Source: Chitinophagales bacterium | GTDB taxonomy: Bacteria > Bacteroidota > Bacteroidia > Chitinophagales > Saprospiraceae | DNA: 64,000 bases | Reading direction: 5' to 3' | Assembly (NCBI GenBank): GCA_013299105.1 | Contig: JAAFJY010000010.1 | Span: 62,001-126,000 of the forward strand | In this document: piece by piece, positions 31,034 to 41,206 of the stretch | Numbering within the stretch: the stretch's first letter is position 1 | How the letters are laid out: every line of letters starts with the position of its first letter | Position numbers and translations under genes: made by a program | Notes under the pieces: model-generated | Told to the model about the DNA's origin: nothing | Databases searched by the model: none | The model's input: the letters and a program-made list of their open reading frames with translations, nothing else

Positions 31034-32302
31034 TCAACCCAAAATCGCCTTCGCATAATTATCCCAACTCATTTCACTGGTTTTACTGCGAATATTGTCC
31101 CTAGGAATCGGCTGATCCACGAACTTCAGCATCTGCTCGGCCATGGAGTCGATGTTTTCGGCCTCGGCCAGGTAGCCGCTGTAACCGTCGTCGATGGTTT
31201 CTGGGAAGTGGCCGACCTTGGTGGCCAGTAAGGGCAAGGCAAAATTGTAACTCAAAGACTCGATGCCCGAAGGCGTGGCATACTCATAAAACAAAACCAC
31301 ACAATCGGCCACCTGAAAATACTTGTGTACGTCCTCGTTGGGGATGAAAGTATTGAACACCGCCACCCGGTCTTGCAGGCCCATTTGCTCAATCAAAGCG
31401 AGGGGATTGTAATCGCGCTCGTCGTCTTTTTGGCGCAAAACCAGTTTTTTGGCCAGGCCAAAAAGGGTGTTTTTCAATTTGGTCGACCACTTGCTTTGGT
31501 CCAAGGTTTGCCAAAAAGATTCGCCACAAACCAACAGTGAGACATCGTCCCGCTGCGCCGCTACTTTTTGAAAAGCCGGAATGACGTAGTGCAAACCCTT
31601 GTACTTGCGGATGAAACCGAAGAAAAGAAACACCTTGTCGCGCAGCCCATGTTCTTTTTTGAAGGCAGCGAGGTCAAAATCGGCCTTGGGTTGGAACAAG
31701 TCGTAGATCGGGTGGTAGAGTTTCAGGACCGTTTGCACCTTCGGGTCTTGGCTGCGCTGGCCGTGGTCGCTCAGTTCAAAGCCTTTGTTGGGGTACAGGG
31801 TTTGCAGCTCGCGGTAGGTTTTCAGGGCGTGTACCACGTAGGTATTGGCCTCGCCAATGCCAAATTTGGTGAAAAATTGGTCGATTGAACTGTTTTCTTT
31901 TTGGATCACAAAGTGCAAATCCACTACCACTTCGATCCCCGGGTGCTTGCGCAGCCAGTGGATGATGCGGCCCATAGGCAAACCCTGGATGGCAATGGCC
32001 CATTGGAAGATCACCTTGTCGGGCTTCAGATCACGGATGTAGCGGTAGGTGTCGTACCAACTTTTGGGATTGTTGTAGTTGGTGAGGTACTTGACCTGGA
32101 TCTTGGTGCCCTCCAGCAAGTCCATTTTGCTCGACTTGTCCACAAACTCCCGTGGGATGATCGCCGGGTACTGCTGGGTCCAGGACACGATGTGTACCTC
32201 CGTGCCGGGAATAGCATCCAGGGCCTTGGCCAGGGAGGTATTGTAGTTGGATATGCCCCCTTTGAACTTGGGGCCAGGACCAAAGCAGACGACTTTTGAC
32301 AC
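31034..32302 (-). CDS. Glycosyltransferase family 4 protein
   Basis: CFGPGPKFKGGISNYNTSLAKAL...VFLFFGFIRKYKGLHYVIPAF...ATPSGIESLSYNFALPLLATKVG. Confidence 0.88.
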   Translation of the reverse strand: MSKVVCFGPGPKFKGGISNYNTSLAKALDAIPGTEVHIVSWTQQYPAIIPREFVDKSSKMDLLEGTKIQVKYLTNYNNPKSWYDTYRYIRDLKPDKVIFQWAIAIQGLPMGRIIHWLRKHPGIEVVVDLHFVIQKENSSIDQFFTKFGIGEANTYVVHALKTYRELQTLYPNKGFELSDHGQRSQDPKVQTVLKLYHPIYDLFQPKADFDLAAFKKEHGLRDKVFLFFGFIRKYKGLHYVIPAFQKVAAQRDDVSLLVCGESFWQTLDQSKWSTKLKNTLFGLAKKLVLRQKDDERDYNPLALIEQMGLQDRVAVFNTFIPNEDVHKYFQVADCVVLFYEYATPSGIESLSYNFALPLLATKVGHFPETIDDGYSGYLAEAENIDSMAEQMLKFVDQPIPRDNIRSKTSEMSWDNYAKAILG

Positions 32303-32546
32303 TGCTGATAATTTGGTGGTTGAATTTAAATCAGGGACTTATTGACATACGATATACAATAGATGATATACGACATATGATTTGGGGGCTCGCTGGGGTG
32401 ATGGCTGTACACCTTGGCATTTCGATTCACGAATTTGTATGCTCATTTTTTAATTTGAAAATACAAAAATCGTCAAGATCGCGTGGTCAACGTCATGTGA
32501 GCCAAATCATCTATCGTCTATCTTACGTCATCTATCATATGTAACA

Positions 32547-33587
32547 TCAAATTTCCCGTGAAAGCGCCTTCTCATACACCCGACGCAGCCCCTCCCTCAA
32601 CGAAATCTTCGCTTCCCAGCCCAGGGTCTCTTTTACAAAATCCATGTTGCAGTAGCGGGAGTGTACGCCCACGGGCTTATCGAGCAGGGGCTTGATGGTG
32701 GGTTGGTAGCCTGCAAACTCGCAGAAAATCTCGATGATTTCGCGGAAAGAGCTGAGGCGACCCATGCCGATGTTGATCGCCGAGCCGTCGTGGATTTTGT
32801 TCATGGCCACTTCCACGCAGTCGAGTACGTCGTCAATGTGGACGAAGTCACGGCCTTGGTTGCCAGAGCCCCACACCTCGAAGGGGTCTTCACGGCGGGC
32901 AGCACGGGCGGCGATGGCGGGAATTGGGTAACTCAAGTCCTGGTCTTCACCATAGCCGGAGAAGGGGCGGATGCAAGTTACCTTCACGCCATAATATTTG
33001 GCAGCAATGTAGGCCAAGTACTCCCCGGTCAGTTTGCTCCAGCCGTAGGTCATGTCGGGTTTGCCCATCTGGTCGAAATTGATGTCCGATTCGCTTAGGG
33101 CGATGGCATCGCTTTCGGTTTGCAAGTCCACCGGGTAGGCCGCGCTGGAGCTGGGATAAAGCACCCGCTCCGGCTGGTGCCGGGTGATCCAGTAAAAAAA
33201 CTCAGCGTCAATCGAAAGGTCCAGGGCCACCATCATGGGGTCGCCGTCAATTTTGGCGCGGCCACCCACGATCGCGGCAAAGTGAAACACATCGCCCAGT
33301 CGCTCGGCCTGCCAGCCATAGGGCTTTAAAAAAGCAGCAAAATCATGCAATTCGCGCAGGGTATTGCGAAAATCGTCTTGGATAAACAGCAGGCGTTGGT
33401 CGGCACCAAAGAAAGTACCCTTGCCTATACTGGCCCCTTGTGGTGCATCCAACCAAGTGCTGGGGTGCGTGCCCACCGAGAGGTCGTCGATGAAAATGAT
33501 GCGGTCATTGGTTTTGGTAAAAAGCCTTTTGACCATGTTGCGTCCCACAAATCCGCAGCCGCCGCTGACTAAGTGTATTTTTTGCAT
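32547..33587 (-). CDS. NAD-dependent epimerase/dehydratase
   Basis: VSGGCGFVGRNMVKRL; YGWSKLTGEYLA; WGSGNQGRDFVHIDDV. Confidence 0.92.
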   Translation of the reverse strand: MQKIHLVSGGCGFVGRNMVKRLFTKTNDRIIFIDDLSVGTHPSTWLDAPQGASIGKGTFFGADQRLLFIQDDFRNTLRELHDFAAFLKPYGWQAERLGDVFHFAAIVGGRAKIDGDPMMVALDLSIDAEFFYWITRHQPERVLYPSSSAAYPVDLQTESDAIALSESDINFDQMGKPDMTYGWSKLTGEYLAYIAAKYYGVKVTCIRPFSGYGEDQDLSYPIPAIAARAARREDPFEVWGSGNQGRDFVHIDDVLDCVEVAMNKIHDGSAINIGMGRLSSFREIIEIFCEFAGYQPTIKPLLDKPVGVHSRYCNMDFVKETLGWEAKISLREGLRRVYEKALSREI

Positions 33588-33847
33588 GGCGTATTTGGCT
33601 AGTTGAAAGGTTGAAGTGTTGAAAAGTTGAATAGAGGGTTTCTGGGAGTGAAAGCTCACTTTAACTCAGCTAATCAAGCACTCATTTGATTGTATCTTTT
33701 AACTAGCGTTGCATTGTTTTGTAAATACAGGATTGAGTCATCGCAACAAACGATGCTTTAACCAGGCCGCAAAGTTCAGAACTTTTCGCGGTTTGTCCAA
33801 CTTGGATTTTGTGCTTTGTTTCTCAAGAATTTCTAAACGAACAGCGC

Positions 33848-34816
33848 TTAATTTCCTTCCTCAAATTCCCCCAACCACTCCTGCACCACATAATGGTTGC
33901 GGTGGGGGGCATTGCGGCTGATCAACTCGGCGATGAAACCCGCCAAAAACAACTGCGAGCCGATGATCATGCAGGTGAGTGCGCCATAAAACCAAGGATT
34001 ATCGGCAATCAGCGGCACTTTGGTGCCTACGGCGAGGTGGTAAATTTTGCTGATGGAAATGAAAAGGGCAAACAAAAAGCCCAAAAGGAAAACGATTACC
34101 CCCCAAACGCCAAAAAACTGCATGGGTTTTTTGCCGTAGCGGCCCACAAAAACCACTGAAAGCAGGTCTAAAAAGCCAGTCAACAAGCGGCTCCAACCAA
34201 ATTTGGAATAGCCATACTTGCGGGCGCGGTGCTCCACCACTTTCTCGCCGATTTTTTTAAACCCTGACCATTTGGCCAGCAGCGGAATGTAGCGGTGCAT
34301 ATCGCCATACACTTCTACGCTTTTGACCACCTCGTTGCGGTATGATTTGAGGCCGCAGTTGAAGTCGTGCAAGTTGATCTTGCTGACCCTGGCTACCACA
34401 AAATTGTAAAACTTGGAAGGAATGGTCTTGGAAAGGGGGTCGTGGCGTTTCTTTTTCCAGCCTGAAACGAGGTCCAGGCCATCTTCCACGATCATGCGAT
34501 GCAGTTCGGGAATTTCGTCGGGGCTGTCTTGTAAGTCGGCGTCCATCGTGATCACCACTTGCCCTTTCGCCGCTTGGAAGCCGGAGTGTAAGGCTGCGGA
34601 TTTGCCGTAATTGCGTCGAAATTTGATGGCGCGGATATTGGGGTTCTTGGCCCTGAGTTGGCCAATCACTTGCCAAGACTTGTCGGTGCTGCCGTCGTCG
34701 ATGAAAATGATTTCGTAACTGAGTTTGTTTTCAGCCATGACCCTTTGGATCCAGGCATCCAGTTCGGGCAGGGATTCTTCTTCGTCGAGTACGGGGATGA
34801 TCAGGGATACGTTCAT
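33848..34816 (-). CDS. Glycosyltransferase family 2 (polyprenyl-phosphate hexose transferase-like), C-terminal TM helices
   Basis: MNVSLIIPVLDEEESLPELDAWI...IIFIDDGSTDKSW...VVITMDADLQDSPDEIPEL. Confidence 0.93.
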   Translation of the reverse strand: MNVSLIIPVLDEEESLPELDAWIQRVMAENKLSYEIIFIDDGSTDKSWQVIGQLRAKNPNIRAIKFRRNYGKSAALHSGFQAAKGQVVITMDADLQDSPDEIPELHRMIVEDGLDLVSGWKKKRHDPLSKTIPSKFYNFVVARVSKINLHDFNCGLKSYRNEVVKSVEVYGDMHRYIPLLAKWSGFKKIGEKVVEHRARKYGYSKFGWSRLLTGFLDLLSVVFVGRYGKKPMQFFGVWGVIVFLLGFLFALFISISKIYHLAVGTKVPLIADNPWFYGALTCMIIGSQLFLAGFIAELISRNAPHRNHYVVQEWLGEFEEGN

Positions 34817-34991
34817 GGATGGCAATTGGGTGCTGGTCAAATAACAATCTTCGAGGTACTTTTTTGAAGTACGACTTATGAGTGACGACTTACGACTTAC
34901 GAAGTGGCCAACATGATGTTGACCTTTTTGAGTCAAGGGTTAGCGGAAAAATAAGTTAGTATTATTGGAATAGTACTTTTGAATGAAGTGA

Positions 34992-35100
34992 GGTCAACGT
35001 CATGTTGGAAATCCGCGAAAATCCGTTTCATCCGTTGAATCCGTGTTCCCAAACTCGCCACGCGCACCGTGTCACGCTCTGCGTGAGCGGGGCAAAATCG
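34992..35100 (-). repeat. Partial copy of family A element (central part)
   Basis: GGTCAACGTCATGTTGGAAATCCGCGAAAATCCG...CCGTGTTCCCAAACTCGCCACGCGCACCGTGTCACGCTCTGCGTGAGCGGGGC; matches the 43178 copy in reverse complement. Confidence 0.7.
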
Positions 35101-35102
35101 TT

Positions 35103-35235
35103 GTATTTGAGCTAAAATAAGTTGGACATATTTGCTTTTAAGGTTTAGCAAAAAAAGAACACAACTTCCTTTCATCCAGTTGTTTTTCTTTTTTCACCAA
35201 ACCCAAATCCGTCCACCTTATTTTTTTACGCTCCC
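35103..35235. repeat. Dispersed intergenic repeat family C, copy 2
   Basis: Near-identical to 15366-15506 over most of its length. Confidence 0.8.
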
Positions 35236-35278
35236 TTTACCAATTCATTCAAGCTTATTTTTCTCAGTGGCTCCAAGC

Positions 35279-35794
35279 TCACTTTCCCCGCATGACGTAA
35301 GCAATAAACAAGCAAAGCGGAAAACCAAAAAGCAAACTCCGCACCCAGGCAAACAAAGAACTGCTGATGCTGGGCATGAAGTTTTCTTTGCGCAGGCTAT
35401 CGCGTAGTTGGCTGGTATTGGCGCTGCCAAACCAATCTTGGTATTGTTCCAAGCTTTGCAGGGCCGCTTCGCGCTGCAAAGCTACAATTCCCGGATCGAA
35501 ATAATTGTAAAAGAGGTAGATAAAAACGTAGTAGCAAGCCGAAACGAGTAGGTAAGTACCAAAACTGGTACGCAAAGCTGCCTGCCAAGGGTAGGGTGGG
35601 GGCAGCGTTTTGGCCTCAGCCCGGCAAGCGAGGACCATCGCAATGATGTAGAAAATCAAGCCTGACCAAACTACGCCGAGGTTAAACAGGAAATTTTTAT
35701 CGATAAAATAGAACAGCAAGAGCCATCCGAGGTGGATGGCTCCTGCCGCCAGGCCGAAAAAAAGAATCGGTGATTTATTCCATTTTTGTTCCAT
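35279..35794 (-). CDS. DUF4199-like membrane protein
   Basis: 4-TM; overlaps the upstream paralog by 20 bp. Confidence 0.7.
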   Translation of the reverse strand: MEQKWNKSPILFFGLAAGAIHLGWLLLFYFIDKNFLFNLGVVWSGLIFYIIAMVLACRAEAKTLPPPYPWQAALRTSFGTYLLVSACYYVFIYLFYNYFDPGIVALQREAALQSLEQYQDWFGSANTSQLRDSLRKENFMPSISSSLFAWVRSLLFGFPLCLFIAYVMRGK

Positions 35795-36347
35795 ATGGAG
35801 CTTCTTTCTTCATGACAGCGGCTACGATCAGCGCAATGATCACTCCGATAAACAAAAGTGAACCAATGGCGATTAGAGAGAACATGACAGGATCTTGCAT
35901 CCAGGTCATCATTTGCATGGTTTGGTCAATGGCTTCGGGAGCTAGCCCTTGCTCTTCCATTTTTCCACGTTGCATCTCCATGATCTGGTCCATCATATCA
36001 GGTGCAATGAATTTCATGAATAAAATCGACCAGATCGTTTGAATGACACTGGTGATCGCCAAAGTTTTGAAACCCGTTCCAAATGCCTTACCGAAAGTAA
36101 TGAAGCCACCTTGTAAGGTACGAACTTGTCGGACGGCCAAAACGATGCCTACAATCAGCATTCCAAAAGAGATGATGCTGTTGAGATAGCCAACTGCTTC
36201 ATTGCCACTGACAGAAAGACCAGTTACATACATGATCAGGCCATACACGATAGCAACTCCTGCGATGATTAGGCCATAGCGCAAAGCAATTGGGGTGTTG
36301 GGAACATTGCTGTTGTTGTTGTACATTGGGTTGTCTAAGGTACTCAT
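35775..36347 (-). CDS. DUF4199 family membrane protein
   Basis: RYGLIIAGVAIVYGLIMYVTG...GFITFGKAFGTGFKTLAITSVIQTIWSILF. Confidence 0.8.
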   Translation of the reverse strand: MSTLDNPMYNNNSNVPNTPIALRYGLIIAGVAIVYGLIMYVTGLSVSGNEAVGYLNSIISFGMLIVGIVLAVRQVRTLQGGFITFGKAFGTGFKTLAITSVIQTIWSILFMKFIAPDMMDQIMEMQRGKMEEQGLAPEAIDQTMQMMTWMQDPVMFSLIAIGSLLFIGVIIALIVAAVMKKEAPYGTKME

Positions 36348-36411
36348 ACTCGTTATTTTTGGTGATTGAAGTGTGCGGTTTTAGGCAGTCGGGGGAGAAA
36401 GTGCAGCACCT

Positions 36412-37683
36412 CTAATCCTCCCGAATGTACCTTTGGTTGTTGTTGATCACCCCTTTCACCCTACCTTTCAACGCCATGCCCAGCAGAGGTGTGTTCAGTG
36501 ATTTGGAGAAAATATGGCTTTGGGTAAAAGTCCATCTTTCATCGGGTTGGAAAAGCGTCAAATTGGCTTTGCTGCCCTCCCGCACCGAAATCACAGGTAA
36601 ATTGAACAGTTTTCGTGGATTTAGCGCAAATTTTTCGACCAACTCCACTGTGGACAAGATTCCCTCTAGCTTTGTATTGACCAAGGCATAAGCCGTTTCC
36701 AGTCCAATGACCCCAAAATCGGCGTAAGGGAACTCCAATTTTTTGGCTTCTTCCTCCAGCGGTACGTGGTTGGAGCAAAACAAGTCGATGCTGCCGTCTT
36801 TGAGGCCCTGGATCAGGGCTTCGCGGTCTTCGTTGCTGCGCAAAGGGGGCAGTACTTTAAAATTGCTGTCGAATTCTACCAAAGCACGGTCGTCGAAAGC
36901 CAGGTTGAGCACCGCTACCGATGCACTTACTTTCAAGCCTTTGGTTTTGGCCTGCCTCACCAAATCGACCGAGCGCTTGGTGGACAAAGTAGCCAAGTGC
37001 AAACGCGAATCAGCATATTCAACCAGGTAAATGTCGCGCAGGGTCATGATGTCTTCGGCCAGGTTGGGAATGCCCTTCATGCCGAGCGAGGTGCTCACCA
37101 CGCCTTCGTGCAACTGGCCCTCAGGCGAGAGGCTGTGGTCGTGGGGCTGGTTGATGACGATGCCGCCAAAAGCTTTGACGTATTCCAGTGCTCGCAGCAT
37201 CATGCCATTGTCGGCAATGGGTTTGGCCCCATCCGAAAAAGCGATGGCCCCGGCCTGGTGCATGTCGATCATTTCGGTGATGTCCTTGCCCAGGCATTTG
37301 CTGGTCGCAGCACCGATGGGCAAAATGTCCACCAATTTGCCTTTGCCGTATTGGCGCAGGTAGCTCACTTCGGTTTTGCCGTCCACCGCCGGACTGGTAT
37401 TGGGATAAACGCCGATGGCCGTGAAACCTCCTGCCGCCGCCGCCGCTGAAGCCGAACGCAAATCTTCCCGGTGCTCGAAGCCCGGATCGCAAACTTGTAC
37501 GCCCAAGTCAATCCAGCCCGGCGAAACGTGCAGCCCAGAGGCCTCAATTACCTCCTCGGCCTTTAGTCTCAACTCGCTGGCTATTGAGGTGATTTTGTCG
37601 CCCTCAATAAACAGGTCTACAACCTTGCCGTGATAAGGCGAGTTGGGGTCGACAACCGTAGCTTTTTTGATGAGTAACTTCAT
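36412..37683 (-). CDS. pyrC: Dihydroorotase
   Basis: LHVSPGWIDLGVQVCDPGFEHREDLRSASAAAAAGGFTAIGVYPNTSPAVD; SNHVPLEEEAK. Confidence 0.93.
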   Translation of the reverse strand: MKLLIKKATVVDPNSPYHGKVVDLFIEGDKITSIASELRLKAEEVIEASGLHVSPGWIDLGVQVCDPGFEHREDLRSASAAAAAGGFTAIGVYPNTSPAVDGKTEVSYLRQYGKGKLVDILPIGAATSKCLGKDITEMIDMHQAGAIAFSDGAKPIADNGMMLRALEYVKAFGGIVINQPHDHSLSPEGQLHEGVVSTSLGMKGIPNLAEDIMTLRDIYLVEYADSRLHLATLSTKRSVDLVRQAKTKGLKVSASVAVLNLAFDDRALVEFDSNFKVLPPLRSNEDREALIQGLKDGSIDLFCSNHVPLEEEAKKLEFPYADFGVIGLETAYALVNTKLEGILSTVELVEKFALNPRKLFNLPVISVREGSKANLTLFQPDERWTFTQSHIFSKSLNTPLLGMALKGRVKGVINNNQRYIRED

Positions 37684-37727
37684 ATCTTTTCAACCCTTCA
37701 ACATTTCAACTAAACTACACGCCGCTC

Positions 37728-37882
37728 GTACAAGTCTCCAGACTTGTACGGCTATGTCTGCGTCTCTGACGCATGAAGGAGACTTGGCGACTTCTTTGCA
37801 ATGCATTGATAATCAATTTTTAATAAAAAATGATTGACGTCAGAGACGTGTGAATAATGGTACAAGTCTGGAGACTTGTACC
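37728..37882. repeat. Four-hairpin intergenic element, family 3, copy 1
   Basis: GTACAAGTCTCCAGACTTGTAC, GCGTCTCTGACGC, ACGTCAGAGACGT, GGTACAAGTCTGGAGACTTGTACC in inverted order. Confidence 0.88.
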
Positions 37883-38082
37883 AGCGCACCTCTTCCTTTT
37901 GTGCAGATGAAGCCGATCATAACCGCATATTTTGGTCAAGAATCGGCATTTTCACCACTCAATCATACCGCTTTGTCAAAGTGTAGATTTTGCCACATTC
38001 GCATAATCTGCTCTTTTTTCTTGCACTTAATGGATAAGCGTGAATTGCTGCAACTCTTCAGCCTCTCAACCTCTCAACTAAA

Positions 38083-40113
38083 CTACACTTTCCAAAACCT
38101 CAACAACAACACTTCAGCCAGCAAAAATAGCAAAGCCAAAAGGATGCACCAACGCCAAAGTGAAACGCCCTTGTTGTTTTCCTCAATACTGGCCGTCAAA
38201 ACCGCTGAATCGAGGGCTTCGATCACGTTGACTTTTTCGCCGAGGGTACTTTTCAGCTCTTCGGGGCGGAAATATTGGAGTTCGGATTCTTTGCGGTTGT
38301 AGTTGAAGGCATATTCGTGGGTGATTTTATCTTCTTGGAGGAACAAGTCGTACCAACCAGCCTCTTTCACCTGGTCGTTTACGCCCAAAAAGACCTTGGA
38401 GCCCACGGTACGCTGTTCGGGGATGAATTCACCCGTGCTGCCTTTCATTTTATAGGCTACTTCAGCCCCACTGCTTTGGTGCTGGGCTTCCAGTAAATCA
38501 TCACGTCCGATGGTGTAGGCAATGCGCGAATCGGTACCCGCCGAAATGGCCATTTTGAACAACATCGGCACAAAAACTTCCCCACTGTTGACCAAATTAT
38601 TGAATTGTTGGTCCAGGGGTGCAGCACAAACGTAGAGGTTGCCTTTTTCCAATTGGTATTTTGACAAAAACGGCGTGCCATCGCGGTAAGTCAGTAGGCG
38701 CTCTTCGGCGCGGGAGCTGAATTTGCCAAAGTTGAAATTGCCCTGGGTGGAGGGCAGGCGCAAGTTGGCGCTGCGGTTCAAAAACACATCGCGGAACACA
38801 AATTCCGAGGTATTGACCTCGCCCACTACGCGGCTAGTTTGTTCAAAACTCTGGGGTGCGTTGGCTGCAAAACCCAGTAGAAAGTCTTTGTAAGCGCCCA
38901 AAGTGGCGTTGCGCCCTGGGAAAACCAGCAAATTGCCGCCATTGCGCACGTATTCCTGCAACTCGGCCCCCATGCCCGATGAAGGGCTGGTGAGGTCGTT
39001 GAGGATGATCAATTGGTACTGGCCAAACTGCGAATAATCGAGGTTTTGGCTGCCCGAATCGCTCAATTTGAAATAAGGAATGCCATCCACTGCGGCTTGC
39101 AGGTAGCGATTGGGCGTGGCATCGTTGATGGACAAGACCTTGATTTCTTCGGCCACATAAAAGGAAATGAAATACTGGTCGTCGAACTGGATCGGGTAAT
39201 CCGTGATACTCAACTCTGCGCGTTGCCAACCCGTGCCAGTGATGGTCACGTTCACGGTATCCACACGGCTGGCACCCGGGCCGATGCTGAAGGTGCCCAG
39301 GGGTTTGTTTTCGCGGCCATATTTAAAGGTGACGCGGGCATTTTCCACGGGTTCTTCGCTGTGGTTGCGGATGCGAACCAGCAGTGGGGTGGTTTGTTTG
39401 GCCATGCGCACGGGGGCTTCGAACCAAACCGAATCCACGCTCAGGTTTTTTTCCTGTACCGATTGCAATGGGATCAGGCTCAGGGGCAGTAGGGTATCCT
39501 GGTAAGTACGCAAGTCCATGGTGCTGCGCTGAAAATCGGAGACCAGGAAGAGCTCCTGGTTATCGGTACCAGCGTTGGAGAGCGCTTGTTTTTGGCGGGC
39601 CAAAACCTTGCTCAATGGCTGTACTGCGGGCGAGAGCTTGATGTCTTCGATGGCTGCGAGGGCATCTTCGCGGGTCAGGAGCCGTTGTTGGCGGCCACTG
39701 AAATCGTTGCTCAAGACCTGGAAACGATCCTCGGCTCCGTGGCCACTTACGATCTCGCGGGCGCGTTGCTTGGCGCGTTCCAGCAGGGGCACATCCTGGG
39801 TGGCTGCGCTCATGCTGAACGAGTTATCGACATAAACACTCAGCGCTTTGATGCCTTTTTTTACTCCACCTTTTTGAGGGATAAATGGCTGCGCAAAAGC
39901 CAAAACCAGGAACAAAAGGGCCAGTAAGCGGGCCGCCAGGACTAGCAAGTTGCGTAACTTGGAGCGCACACTGGTTTCTTCCTTCACTTCTTTGAGAAAG
40001 CGAACATTGGTAAAGTACACTTTTTTGAAGCGCCGAAAATAAAAGAGGTGTAAAATGACGGGGATCGCTAAGGCCGCCAAAGCCCACAGAAAAGTCGGGT
40101 ACACAAATTGCAT
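38083..40113 (-). CDS. BatA domain protein (N-terminal membrane domain, VWA-like region)
   Basis: MQFVYPTFLWALAALAIPVILHLFYFRRFKKVYFTNVRFLKEVKEE; VYVDNSFSMSA. Confidence 0.88.
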   Translation of the reverse strand: MQFVYPTFLWALAALAIPVILHLFYFRRFKKVYFTNVRFLKEVKEETSVRSKLRNLLVLAARLLALLFLVLAFAQPFIPQKGGVKKGIKALSVYVDNSFSMSAATQDVPLLERAKQRAREIVSGHGAEDRFQVLSNDFSGRQQRLLTREDALAAIEDIKLSPAVQPLSKVLARQKQALSNAGTDNQELFLVSDFQRSTMDLRTYQDTLLPLSLIPLQSVQEKNLSVDSVWFEAPVRMAKQTTPLLVRIRNHSEEPVENARVTFKYGRENKPLGTFSIGPGASRVDTVNVTITGTGWQRAELSITDYPIQFDDQYFISFYVAEEIKVLSINDATPNRYLQAAVDGIPYFKLSDSGSQNLDYSQFGQYQLIILNDLTSPSSGMGAELQEYVRNGGNLLVFPGRNATLGAYKDFLLGFAANAPQSFEQTSRVVGEVNTSEFVFRDVFLNRSANLRLPSTQGNFNFGKFSSRAEERLLTYRDGTPFLSKYQLEKGNLYVCAAPLDQQFNNLVNSGEVFVPMLFKMAISAGTDSRIAYTIGRDDLLEAQHQSSGAEVAYKMKGSTGEFIPEQRTVGSKVFLGVNDQVKEAGWYDLFLQEDKITHEYAFNYNRKESELQYFRPEELKSTLGEKVNVIEALDSAVLTASIEENNKGVSLWRWCILLALLFLLAEVLLLRFWKV

Positions 40114-40407
40114 CTGGCCAGTTTTTTAGCCGACAGCATGGGTTTTCTGTCCGCTTTTTTTCAACGAACAAGTATAAGGAAGATTTTGAGAAAAGTGTTT
40201 AGAAATGAGCCAAGCTGTGCAGTTTTAGCTGGAAATGCTTGGAAAACTGGTGATCAGGGTTTTTGTTCCCAAAAACCAAAAAGCCCAAATTGGAAGGCGT
40301 CGCTGCCCATCAATATGCGGCCTTCCGCCATTTTGTTTATAGCGTCGCGCTTCATTTTGCGGCCCTCAGCTAACCGTTTCAAGAAGGTTCAGTAAATTAT
40401 CTTCATG

Positions 40408-40781
40408 GCTAGTACTTTGGGAACGAAATAATAAGCCATTAATAATTTATGGTTTATAAAGCACCCAGCATGTCCAGCTTCGCAAGAAGCACAAGATTTG
40501 TAGTATTGGTCATTCCGTCCACATTTCCCAACTGCTGGCTTCCCAAGAAGCCTAAGATTTTTGATGCCTTATACTTCTTGCGAAGCCAGAACCCCTCCCT
40601 GGAATCCCCAGTTCTACAAAGTTTTTGGCTTCTTGCGAAGCAGGCTCGCTATGGGATTCCAAGGGCGAAATAGATTTTTCGTTACACGTGTGGACACCTG
40701 GGATGCTTTTAGGCTTCAATCAAAACCAAGCATTCATTCGCCAAGGTATATAGACACTTATTTCGTTCCCAGCCCACTAGC
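40408..40781. repeat. TIR-bounded intergenic element containing the four-hairpin family 6
   Basis: GGCTAGTACTTTGGGAACGAAATAATAAG versus reverse complement AGCTAGTGGGCTGGGAACGAAATAAGTG; internal GCTTCGCAAGAAGC hairpins at 40477, 40537, 40573, 40627. Confidence 0.78.
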
Positions 40782-41145
40782 TTGGTTCGGGATTTTCTAA
40801 TGAAATAAATAACAAATTGATATTCATATTTTTAAATGAAAATCTAACTTTGCCGGAATATTCTGATGAAATAAAGTCAAGCCCAAAAAAGGAATGTAAA
40901 GGTAAGGGGCTATACAAAAAATAAGATACCCAAATTCAATGAGCTTTAGCAGCTTCGAGCTCCATCTTTTCAACATTTCAACCCTTCAACATGTCAACTG
41001 CCATAGGATTTTAGTGAAAATATGAACCAACTCTCTGGGTATGTTTTTATTTACATGCTCCCTAAACAGCAAGTGCGCAATTTCAAAAATATTACACGAA
41101 TGAAATGGGAGGTGTCTTAATCATCTTGAAATTTTCCAAGGATAA

Positions 41146-41182
41146 AAAGCCCCTAGAGCATCATCAACTCCAGGGGCTTTTG
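41146..41182 (-). terminator. Terminator downstream of sppA
   Basis: AAAAAGCCCCTagagcatcatcaactccAGGGGCTTTT; T-run on minus strand. Confidence 0.8.
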
Positions 41183-41206
41183 CGATTTATGAGAAGCAAT
41201 GATCCC

